Assembly (NCBI GenBank): GCA_002479645.1
Contig: DLOO01000031.1
Coordinates: forward strand, 1-31,109
Origin: Lachnoclostridium sp. UBA7482
GTDB lineage: Bacteria > Bacillota > Clostridia > Lachnospirales > Lachnospiraceae
Length of the DNA stretch: 31,109 nt
Reading direction: 5' to 3'
This document shows positions 17,288-24,667 of the stretch, piece by piece. Every line of letters starts with the position of its first letter. Within the stretch, counting starts at the first letter, position 1. The notes under the pieces were generated by a model, which was given only the letters and a program-made list of their open reading frames with translations, did no database searches and was not told the DNA's origin. The translations under genes were made by a program, and so were the position numbers.

Positions 17288-18847
17288 TCATCCTGTCGCT
17301 GTCAGCAGAAGCATTCGGGCAATCGCAGTTGCAGACTCCAGTGCACATCGCAGACTTTTCACCGGGTCTGCAATTCCTGCCGCCAGCATATCACAATAGT
17401 TTCCGTTTACAACATCAAATCCGATGTTTTCCGGGCTTCTTCTGATTTGCTCCGCAATCTCTTCCCCCGAATATCCGGCATTTGCGGCAATTCGGACAAC
17501 CGGAGCCCTAAGCGCCCTTGCGACAATCTGAGCTCCCCATGCCTCCTCTTCCGAATAACGCCGGAAGCTCTTATCTATACATTCCGCAGCACGAAGATAC
17601 GCAACTCCTCCGCCTGCAATAATGCCCTCCTCCATTGCTGCCCTTGCAGCTGCCAGAGCGTCGGAAAACCGGCATTTCCGTTCCCGCCGTTCTGCCTCCG
17701 TCGGCGCTCCTACGCAAATCCTCACGGCTCCGCCGCTCAGCTTCGCAATCTGTTCCTTTCTGTGTTCCCGAAGCGACGGTTCGGTTGCCTCCGCCTGCTG
17801 TTTTCTCAACAGGAAAATGCGTTCGGAAATCTTTTCCTTTGCTCCCTTACCGCCGACAATCCGCATCGTTTCCTTATCCGTCCGAATCAGTTCGGCACGT
17901 CCGAGCATCGCGGATGTCACTTCTTTCCAATGCACACCCGCGGTTTCGGAAATCACGCTTCCGCCGGTCAGCACCGCCAAATCTTCTAACAGTTCCCGTC
18001 CCTGATTTGCAAATTCAGGCGCCTTCACCGCAACCGACTGCAAAATTCCCTGCCGGTGATTATGCAAAAGAAACGTAAGGGCTTCTTCGGAAATCTCCTG
18101 ACAAATGACGGCAATGCCGCTGCCGGTATTTACAATCTGCTCCAGAACCGGCTCCAAATCCTTTTCGGTTCGGATTGGCACATCCGTCAGAAGGATATAG
18201 GGCTCCTTAAGTACCGATTCCGTTCTGCCGGGGTCGGTAGTCATATAGGGACTCAGAAATCCGCTGAGTACCTCCGCGCCCTCGGTTTGAATCAGTTTCG
18301 TCCGATTGCGCTCCGACATTTCAACGGTGATAACGCCCTCCCCCGAGACCATCTGCATCGCCTCGGCAACCATTTGCCCGATACGAAGCTCTCCGGATGC
18401 AGACGCCGCCACGTCAGAAATCCTATGTACGGATGCTATCGGTCGGGTATGCGCCAGAAGCTGTTCCCCTGCAAGCTCCGCTGCCTTATCCATGCCCCTG
18501 CAAACAGGTACCGGATTCACATCCGCAGCCAAAAGCTTTCTGCCCTCACGGAGCATCGCCGATGCAAGTACCGCAAAGGTGGTTGCCCCGCCTCCGGCTG
18601 TACGCCTCAGCTTCTCCGCCATGTCACAAAAACATCGTACTCCCGGATTGGCCTTCTGTTCCGTTTGCAAACATGCCGCCGCAACCTCCGCCCCGCTATG
18701 ACTGACTCTCGGAGCTCCAAAAGCCTGTTCAAGTATCACGCCCCGTCCCAACGGTCCGTAGGTTACCTGCATCGTATCGGTCAGTACGGTAATCCCTTGA
18801 ATCAAGGATTTTCCTGCTGTAGCATTGCACGGAATCTGCCTTGCCAT
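17288..18847 (-). CDS. Divergent GroEL/Cpn60 paralogue with altered nucleotide site
   Basis: This is a 519-residue protein that aligns with GroEL over its full length (equatorial, intermediate, apical, intermediate, equatorial). Landmarks are GPLGRGVILE, GFLSPYM, VAVKAPEF, LTGGSVIS, RFSDALAAARAAMEEGIIAGGG and IADPVKS. Several nucleotide-site residues differ from GroEL. The GDGTTT motif is GGGATT, so Asp87 is replaced by Gly86. Asp52 is replaced by Ser51, and Lys34 by Leu33. The NAAT segment is DVVN. Asp398 is kept (SDAL). The GGM-rich tail is absent and no groES lies beside it. The protein may be a chaperonin-fold scaffold or a slow or inactive ATPase rather than a housekeeping GroEL. The SD is weak (AGAAGG, close to the ATG). 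Confidence 0.9.
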   Translation of the reverse strand: MARQIPCNATAGKSLIQGITVLTDTMQVTYGPLGRGVILEQAFGAPRVSHSGAEVAAACLQTEQKANPGVRCFCDMAEKLRRTAGGGATTFAVLASAMLREGRKLLAADVNPVPVCRGMDKAAELAGEQLLAHTRPIASVHRISDVAASASGELRIGQMVAEAMQMVSGEGVITVEMSERNRTKLIQTEGAEVLSGFLSPYMTTDPGRTESVLKEPYILLTDVPIRTEKDLEPVLEQIVNTGSGIAVICQEISEEALTFLLHNHRQGILQSVAVKAPEFANQGRELLEDLAVLTGGSVISETAGVHWKEVTSAMLGRAELIRTDKETMRIVGGKGAKEKISERIFLLRKQQAEATEPSLREHRKEQIAKLSGGAVRICVGAPTEAERRERKCRFSDALAAARAAMEEGIIAGGGVAYLRAAECIDKSFRRYSEEEAWGAQIVARALRAPVVRIAANAGYSGEEIAEQIRRSPENIGFDVVNGNYCDMLAAGIADPVKSLRCALESATAIARMLLLTATG

Positions 18848-18874
18848 ATGCCTTCTTTCCCGGATTTTCCGAAA

Positions 18875-19612
18875 TTAACTTTTCTTCTTGCCGCCCTCCT
18901 CAACAAAGAGGCTGTTGGTCTTTTGTACGGCTCGAATCAAAGCATCCTTGGAATTCTTCCAGGGTGCGTCGGCATTTCGATAATCAAACTTGTCGGTAAA
19001 CCATTCCAGGTCGTCCCGAACGCGCTTGAAATTCGTCAGCATACGTTCATTCAGAACACGCAGGAATTCCTCCTGCCATTTTCCGCTCAGTTCTTTGCCT
19101 GCCATGGAATGCAGCTCGGCATAATGCTTCATGCAAAATCCCTTGCTGGCAGCAAATTTCTTGCGGAAATCCTCCTCTGCCTGATACAATACAAAAATGG
19201 TTGCCAGGTAGCGGTTATAGGAACGCTCCATCCGCTTACATACGTAGCAGGACTTCTGCTGATCCGTCAAATAATCGTAAAGGGCATCGCCGCCTTCACT
19301 CTTCTTGAAAATCCCGCCGCTCCTCGGCTTAGAGGCGGATAATTTCTCCATCTCCTTCATCTGACGATCCATATAGGTAAGCATCATCAGTCCCATACCC
19401 AGACGGTTCTGATTCTTGTACATCATCGGCAGATGCTTCTCACAGAAACCGATTTTGTCCGTCTCCATACGGACGTCGTCTTCCATATAGCTGGCGCCCA
19501 TAACAAAGTCAACGGCGTCGTCCTGGAGTTTATTGTACATCTGGCAAACGGGGCATTCGCAATCTGCATCAAATGCCTCATTTACCGGAATCGTATAGAG
19601 CACTTCTCTCAT
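18875..19612 (-). CDS. DUF6062 family protein with duplicated Cys/His motifs
   Basis: This is a 245-residue soluble protein of a conserved clostridial family without known function. Two similar cysteine clusters are visible: CECPVCQ with GFCEKH in the first half, and SCYVCKR with GFCMKH in the second. This suggests an internal duplication in which each unit binds one metal through CxxC plus CxxxH. The rest is mainly helical and charged. It begins with MREVLYTIPVNEAF, directly after glnS (11-base gap), and is followed 27 bases later by the chaperonin-like gene. Metal binding and duplication are inferences from the spacing. Confidence 0.82.
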   Translation of the reverse strand: MREVLYTIPVNEAFDADCECPVCQMYNKLQDDAVDFVMGASYMEDDVRMETDKIGFCEKHLPMMYKNQNRLGMGLMMLTYMDRQMKEMEKLSASKPRSGGIFKKSEGGDALYDYLTDQQKSCYVCKRMERSYNRYLATIFVLYQAEEDFRKKFAASKGFCMKHYAELHSMAGKELSGKWQEEFLRVLNERMLTNFKRVRDDLEWFTDKFDYRNADAPWKNSKDALIRAVQKTNSLFVEEGGKKKS

Positions 19613-19623
19613 TGGTTTTCCCT

Positions 19624-21312
19624 CTATGCGGGCTTGTAACCGCTCTTCTGCGAAGCAATCCGGTTAAATACCAGATGCTCATCCGTCGTGTCCTTGTAAT
19701 CCACACAGAAATAACCGTTTCTGAGGAACTGGAAGCTGTCGTAAGCCTTTGCGTCCTGAATGGCAGGCTCTGCAAAGCCCTCCGCAATCTCGATGGAATT
19801 CGGATTGATATTCATCGTTCCGTCTTCGTTATAAACGCCCTTTTCCTCGTCAATCAGATTCTCGTAAAGTCTTGCCGTTACCGAAACAGCTTCGTTTGCA
19901 TTTACCCAGTGAATGGTTCCCTTCACCTTACGCCCGGTAAATCCGGTGCCGCATTTGGTTGCGGGGTCGTAGGTTGCATGAACCGCGATTACCTTGCCGT
20001 TTTCGTCCGTATCATAACCGGTACAGGTTACGAAATAAGCATTCATCAGACGAACCTCGTTGCCGGGGAACAAACGGAAATACTTCTTCGGCGGCTCAAC
20101 CATAAAGTCGTCCTGCTCGATATACAATTCTCTGCCGAAAGCAACCTGACGGCTACCCATCTCGGGAACCTCGGGATTGTTCTGAACCTCAACAAGCTCA
20201 GACTGTCCTTCCGGATAATTGTCAATAATCAGCTTCAGCGGGCGGAGAACTGCCATCATGCGTGCACGCTTCAGCTTCAAATCCTCACGGATGCAATATT
20301 CAAGCATTGCATAATCCACGGAGCTGTTGCTTTTGGAAACACCGCAGAGTTCCATGAAGAGCTTCAGAGATTCCGGCGTAAAGCCTCTTCTTCTGAGTGC
20401 GGCAATCGTAACCAAACGGGGGTCATCCCAACCATCAACAATCCCGTCCTCAACCAGTCTCTTAATATATCTCTTACCGGTTACCACATTAGTAAGATAC
20501 ATTTTTGCAAATTCAATCTGTCTGGGCGGCTGCGGATATTCCAGTTCCGTTACAACCCAGTCATACAACGGTCTGTGATCCTCAAATTCCAGTGTACAGA
20601 TGGAGTGGCTGACGCCCTCAAGCGCATCCTCAATCGGATGGGCAAAATCGTACATCGGGTAAATGCACCACGTATCTCCGGTGTTATGATGCGTCATGCG
20701 AGCCACACGGTAAATAACCGGATCTCTCATGTTTATGTTCGGAGAGCTCATGTCAATCTTTGCACGAAGCACCTTCGTACCGTCCTCAAACTCGCCGTTC
20801 TTCATTCCCTCAAACAATGCAAGGTTCTCTTCTACGGAACGGTCACGGTACGGGCTGTTCCTGCCCGGCTCAGTCAGGGTACCGCGGTACTCTCTGATCT
20901 GCTCCGCAGTCAAATCACATACGAATGCCTTGCCTTTCTTAATCAGAAATACCGCAGCTTCGTACATCTTATCAAAATAATTGGATGCAAAAAAGAGACG
21001 GTCTTCAAAGTCAGCACCCAGCCAGCGCACGTCCTTTGCAATGGACTCGACAAACTCTGTTTTTTCTTTGGTAGGGTTCGTGTCGTCAAAACGAAGGTTA
21101 AACTGACCGTTATACTTTTTCGCAAGACCGTAATTCAGTAATATGGACTTAGCATGTCCGATATGCAAATATCCGTTAGGTTCCGGAGGGAAACGAGTAA
21201 TGACATGGTCGTACTTCCCTTCCTCCAAATCCTTATCAATCATCACTTCAATGAAATTTCTGGAGACAGTCTCCTCTGTTGTGGTTTCTGAAGTCAAATT
21301 CTTCTCTTCCAT
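19624..21312 (-). CDS. glnS: Glutaminyl-tRNA synthetase
   Basis: GlnS is a class I synthetase that charges tRNA-Gln directly. Its presence in a Gram-positive suggests direct charging rather than, or beside, the GatCAB route. The 562-residue length is standard. It has [16 protein letters not shown] (HIGH motif), [16 protein letters not shown] and ALRRRG, and the C-terminal beta-barrel anticodon domain with [16 protein letters not shown] and KGTIHWV. The KMSKS-loop region, MSKR in E. coli GlnRS, reads [11 protein letters not shown] here. I place the start at ATG 21312, nine bases after AGGAGG. An upstream in-frame extension of 18 codons has no better support. A promoter lies at 21386-21414. Confidence 0.96.
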   Translation of the reverse strand: MEEKNLTSETTTEETVSRNFIEVMIDKDLEEGKYDHVITRFPPEPNGYLHIGHAKSILLNYGLAKKYNGQFNLRFDDTNPTKEKTEFVESIAKDVRWLGADFEDRLFFASNYFDKMYEAAVFLIKKGKAFVCDLTAEQIREYRGTLTEPGRNSPYRDRSVEENLALFEGMKNGEFEDGTKVLRAKIDMSSPNINMRDPVIYRVARMTHHNTGDTWCIYPMYDFAHPIEDALEGVSHSICTLEFEDHRPLYDWVVTELEYPQPPRQIEFAKMYLTNVVTGKRYIKRLVEDGIVDGWDDPRLVTIAALRRRGFTPESLKLFMELCGVSKSNSSVDYAMLEYCIREDLKLKRARMMAVLRPLKLIIDNYPEGQSELVEVQNNPEVPEMGSRQVAFGRELYIEQDDFMVEPPKKYFRLFPGNEVRLMNAYFVTCTGYDTDENGKVIAVHATYDPATKCGTGFTGRKVKGTIHWVNANEAVSVTARLYENLIDEEKGVYNEDGTMNINPNSIEIAEGFAEPAIQDAKAYDSFQFLRNGYFCVDYKDTTDEHLVFNRIASQKSGYKPA

Positions 21313-21385
21313 CACAGCAATCCTCCTGGTTTCGTGTTGCTTTCGGTAAAAAAGGTAAAACTCCACCTTTTATCATATTTGAACT

Positions 21386-21414
21386 ATTATAGCACAACTC
21401 TTTCTTAAAGAAAA
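21386..21414 (-). promoter_or_regulatory. Extended -10 promoter of the glnS cluster
   Basis: On the minus strand, a perfect TATAAT (21391-21386) is preceded by TGC. A weak -35 TTTTCT (21414-21409) lies 17 bases upstream. The spacer holds a short TCTTTAAGA palindrome. The leader to the glnS ATG is too short for a T-box. Confidence 0.65.
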
Positions 21415-21444
21415 GAGGGAAAAACAGAAAATTATGTGTTTCTT

Positions 21445-21467
21445 TTCCCTAGGAAATTCCTAGGGAA
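21445..21467. repeat. 23-nt palindrome with TAGGAA/TTCCTA core plus a third half-site
   Basis: TTCCCTAGGAA (21445-21455) is the exact reverse complement of TTCCTAGGGAA (21457-21467), around one A. A third arm, TTTTCTAGGGAAC (21468-21480), could compete for pairing with the first. The design resembles the palindrome at 1481-1517 and, as there, it lies just beyond a terminator. Confidence 0.75.
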
Positions 21468-21487
21468 TTTTCTAGGGAACAACAAAA

Positions 21488-21529
21488 ACATTCCCGTACC
21501 GGTCGAATTCACGTCCGGTACGGGAATGT
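21488..21529 (-). terminator. Rho-independent terminator of the seven-gene envelope run
   Basis: Two perfect 15-base arms (21488-21502 and 21515-21529) flank a 12-base loop. On the minus strand they are followed by TTTTTGTTGTTCCC. It lies 18 bases beyond the last gene of the run. Confidence 0.88.
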
Positions 21530-21546
21530 AATGCACTTCTTCATAA

Positions 21547-21987
21547 TTATTGGAATTTGTCATCGGAAAACACGCTGCTCAAGGACCCGCTTTTACCGCT
21601 TCCGCCCATTTCGGATGCCGCGGCAGCGGATTCACCTTTCTTCTTTGAACCGAGGTCAATCGGCTGAACCGGCTTTGGGGTACCGTACCTTTTCTCCAGC
21701 TGATCGAGTTCCTCCTGTTCCGGTGATTTAATCTCCATATTCAATATATTTTCCAGGTCTTCTTCTTCCGTCTTCTGCCGGCGCTTCTTTCTCTTCCACA
21801 AAAATATGCCGGCAACAATTGCCGCAATCAGGAGAATCCCAATCACGATTATCCAAAAGGTCTTAATGAGAAAGCCGACAATGTGAAAACCGGAAGCATA
21901 CAACACCGCCAATATAGCAATAATCAGCAATACCGATACTCCACTGCCGCCGGGGGCACCGCTGCCGCCTCTTCCTCCATGTTCCAT
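21547..21987 (-). CDS. Small membrane protein of unknown function
   Basis: This is a 146-residue protein. A Gly-rich start (MEHGGRGGSGAPGGSG) precedes two closely spaced hydrophobic segments (about residues 17-34 and 37-63), then KRKKRRQK marks the cytoplasmic side. The acidic, Ser-rich C-terminal half looks disordered and ends in DDKFQ. I do not recognise a family. ATG at 21987 follows AAGGAG at seven bases and lies 12 bases after the trigger-factor-like gene. It is the last gene before the terminator. It could be a small partner or anchor for the proteins encoded upstream, but nothing in the sequence proves that. Confidence 0.7.
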   Translation of the reverse strand: MEHGGRGGSGAPGGSGVSVLLIIAILAVLYASGFHIVGFLIKTFWIIVIGILLIAAIVAGIFLWKRKKRRQKTEEEDLENILNMEIKSPEQEELDQLEKRYGTPKPVQPIDLGSKKKGESAAAASEMGGSGKSGSLSSVFSDDKFQ

Positions 21988-21999
21988 GATAATGCTCCT

Positions 22000-22731
22000 T
22001 TATTTGTTTAACAGCAAATTCCAGACTGCCTGCTGCCTGCCCATCATATTGGTGTAGGCTTCGCCATGCTGATAAAGAACTCCCTCTTTATCGCCTGCTT
22101 CCAAGCCTTCCCCGCGAATCCAGTCCAGAATCTCCGCCTTGCCGGACGACAGGCCTTCCTTCTCGTAGATTGCCTCCAAAATCAGCCACAAACGCATCTG
22201 CTTTGCAGACTCATCCTTCATATACTTCTCGAACTCGGCCTCTGTCGTATGGTATGCTTCGTATATGTCGGAAAACTGATACTCACCGTTATAATTCATA
22301 TAGTTTTCCTCATTGTATTCATACATATACTTTGCATAGAAACGCAACCGTTCCTCAATATCCTTACGAAGCTCCTCCCGGTCCTGTACCTTACAGTTTT
22401 CCAGCAAATACTTCTGAACATACGCCTTCGGCTCTTCTTTTTCGGGGATTTCAATGCTGCGGTAGTCGCAAAGCTCCACAGCCTTCAACACATCCGATCC
22501 GCTGATTTTACCATTCTGATCCATTCCTTTACTGAAATATTTTGAAAAATCATGCCATCCGCGCTGCTCCAGCGTCTCAGTATCCGATGGCTTCGGCACA
22601 TCCTTTTTTCTTACCTGTTGACCGATTACCATAACAAGAACGGCAAATAAAGCACAAGCGACAACAATCCCGATAATCATTATCGTATCTCTTTTTGTAA
22701 ATTCCGTTGTTCCATTTTTCTTTTTTGCCAC
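22000..22731 (-). CDS. Membrane-anchored trigger-factor/SurA-like protein
   Basis: This is a 243-residue protein with one N-terminal membrane segment (about residues 17-40) and a helical external domain. Two regions suggest descent from trigger factor. ELCDYRSIEIPEKEE with the following AYVQKYLLENCKV resembles the segment just before the PPIase domain. TEAEFEKYMKDESAKQMRLWLILEAI resembles the C-terminal chaperone arms. The ribosome-binding tail and the PPIase domain are absent. It may act as a membrane-tethered holdase for exported proteins. GTG at 22731 is the start, eight bases after GAGG. It lies 31 bases after the HD gene and 12 before a small membrane protein gene. The family link is by pattern only. 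Confidence 0.65.
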   Translation of the reverse strand: MAKKKNGTTEFTKRDTIMIIGIVVACALFAVLVMVIGQQVRKKDVPKPSDTETLEQRGWHDFSKYFSKGMDQNGKISGSDVLKAVELCDYRSIEIPEKEEPKAYVQKYLLENCKVQDREELRKDIEERLRFYAKYMYEYNEENYMNYNGEYQFSDIYEAYHTTEAEFEKYMKDESAKQMRLWLILEAIYEKEGLSSGKAEILDWIRGEGLEAGDKEGVLYQHGEAYTNMMGRQQAVWNLLLNK

Positions 22732-22762
22732 GTTTCTTTCCTCTCTTTACGAATGTCTCCGC

Positions 22763-24643
22763 TTATTTGTACTTGCGGTAGACCTGATAGTACAACTCGG
22801 TACGTCCCTCTTCTCCCGTAATATGCGCAAGTGTCTGCGTCAACGGACGATTTTTTATCAGCAAATCCACAAGCTCCGGACGATACAGGGTACCCTTGCC
22901 TTGGACGAATTCCTCCAACAGCTCATCAAAGGATTTGCCCGGCATATAATTTCTGCCCAGGCGATCCGTTCCGGCATCCATACAATCGCAAATGGTGAGA
23001 ATGTCGATCATAATGCGGTATTTGGATGCGGTATTATCAAATGCAGTCGGATATCCGCTCTTTCCGTCATAACTCTTATGATGTCCCAACGCAATCTCTG
23101 CATAAGAAGCAAGCTTTTCGTTTCGATTCAGAATCTCATAGCTCCACTTCGGATGAAGACGGATGTAGGAATATTCCATATCCGTCAGACGGCGAATCTG
23201 CGTATTGATAATATTAGCAATCAGAATCTTACCGATATCATGCACTCTGGCGGAATAATGAAGCATGTGGCGAAGCTCTTCCTTTCTGGTGAGCACCTCC
23301 CAGTCCTCCTTTACCCCAAGAACCTCGCGGAACAATTCCGGATGCTCCTGTACCACCGGTTCAAGAACCAGATCGCACAATTTCGCTGTCATTACTGCGT
23401 GAATCAGAGTGGACACCTGACGGCTGATAACCATGCAGTCGATAAACTCAAGCGCAACCGCCTCGTCCTCAATAAAAGGGATCAGGTCATAGAGCACATG
23501 ATACAATGTCTGATCAAGATAATCCTTGCAGGCACACTCTCTCGGAATCGTTTCTATGTAAGATTTAATCTCATACAGAAGATTTGCGAAATGCTGTGTT
23601 TTCTTAATCCCATCCCCCTTCCAGCTGCGAATCATTTCAAGCATCGGTCTGGCGGCATAACGTATCATATCAAAGATCGTATTCTCTGTTTTTTCTTTCC
23701 ATTCGGGCGTCGAATAATCCACATCCCTGCTCACCTGATTCCAGTAACTGCGCAGCAGCACGTACGCTTCCTCTGCCGGAATCTGCTCCGTATGGTAGGC
23801 ATAAACAATATAACCCACATAGGTCTTCAAATCACGCTCGCCCTCCGTCAGATTCTTCTGTTCCAGAAATCCGAGCGGCAATGCGGGACCGATTCCCTTT
23901 TTCTTGTCCTCTTCCAGCTGGTTCCAGTAAAGAGCAGCCTTAAACATAACGTCCCGACCCATTTTTTCGGAGGATTTTTCAAGCTGTGCCCATACGTCAT
24001 CAGAGAAATATTTGCGATACTTGCGCACCTTGGAGAGTTTGTTAAAATACTGAATCAGATAGTTGACATTCGGCTCGAACTTCTGACTCTCCATCTCATA
24101 CTCGCGTTCAATGGTAGCCGCCACATGCTGAACGTCCTTTACGAATTCTTCATCGGAGGAATGCATCTTACGCAAATGGTCAATCTGGTCAACATAATTG
24201 GAAATCCAGTCTGCCTGCTCCTTTCCGAGCTTTTGCAGCTCGCCCTCTACATTGAGGAACGGGCTGTTGGAAAATGCGTATTTGCAGGAGCGCTCATAAT
24301 ATTCATTCCCGCCCTTCTGGAAATAGTCCCAGAGCTTGATAAACATCTGACTTCCCAGAACATCGTCGGACATAACGTTCATAAAATAATCATACGCCCC
24401 GAGATAGATCTGCTCCGCCTTCTCTTCGTCGATGTTTTCCTTACCCTCAAGAATCGGACGAATAAAGGTTTCCAGTTCCTGCTCGGTAACGCGGTAATAC
24501 TCGCGGATAATCTCAGACTTTTTCTGCAGTCTCGCAAGCCAGTCTGCCTTGTCGCTGCTGCTCAGAATCTCCTGATCCAGAGAGTCCACCTCTTCCAGTC
24601 GTTTTTTGTAATCACTGTAAAGTTCCGAAATCGATTCTGCCAT
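22763..24643 (-). CDS. HD-GYP-type HD domain protein
   Basis: This is a 626-residue soluble protein. The C-terminal part (about residues 440-620) is an HD-GYP-like phosphohydrolase domain: VHDIGK holds the HD pair, then LHPKWSYEIL, GHHKSYDGKSGYP (the GYP signature) and ILTICDCMDAGTD. Such domains typically hydrolyse cyclic di-GMP or related nucleotides. The N-terminal 400 or so residues are helical and charged, without a known receiver, PAS or GAF domain that I can see. The Glu that follows the HH pair in many HD-GYP proteins is replaced by Lys (HHK), so activity should be tested. ATG follows GGAGGAG. It is 24 bases after the phosphoglycerol-transferase-like gene, and its placement suggests nucleotide-dependent control of the envelope genes. 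Confidence 0.88.
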   Translation of the reverse strand: MAESISELYSDYKKRLEEVDSLDQEILSSSDKADWLARLQKKSEIIREYYRVTEQELETFIRPILEGKENIDEEKAEQIYLGAYDYFMNVMSDDVLGSQMFIKLWDYFQKGGNEYYERSCKYAFSNSPFLNVEGELQKLGKEQADWISNYVDQIDHLRKMHSSDEEFVKDVQHVAATIEREYEMESQKFEPNVNYLIQYFNKLSKVRKYRKYFSDDVWAQLEKSSEKMGRDVMFKAALYWNQLEEDKKKGIGPALPLGFLEQKNLTEGERDLKTYVGYIVYAYHTEQIPAEEAYVLLRSYWNQVSRDVDYSTPEWKEKTENTIFDMIRYAARPMLEMIRSWKGDGIKKTQHFANLLYEIKSYIETIPRECACKDYLDQTLYHVLYDLIPFIEDEAVALEFIDCMVISRQVSTLIHAVMTAKLCDLVLEPVVQEHPELFREVLGVKEDWEVLTRKEELRHMLHYSARVHDIGKILIANIINTQIRRLTDMEYSYIRLHPKWSYEILNRNEKLASYAEIALGHHKSYDGKSGYPTAFDNTASKYRIMIDILTICDCMDAGTDRLGRNYMPGKSFDELLEEFVQGKGTLYRPELVDLLIKNRPLTQTLAHITGEEGRTELYYQVYRKYK

Positions 24644-24667
24644 AATCTCCTCCTGTCACACTCCCCG

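Noticed and set aside
19573..21141. Long open frame on the plus strand opposite glnS
   Set aside because: It is antisense to glnS, with no motif, no SD site and no neighbouring plus-strand genes.
21313..21385. T-box leader for glnS
   Set aside because: The leader between promoter and ATG is only about 70 bases, and I see no specifier stem or antiterminator-like sequence.
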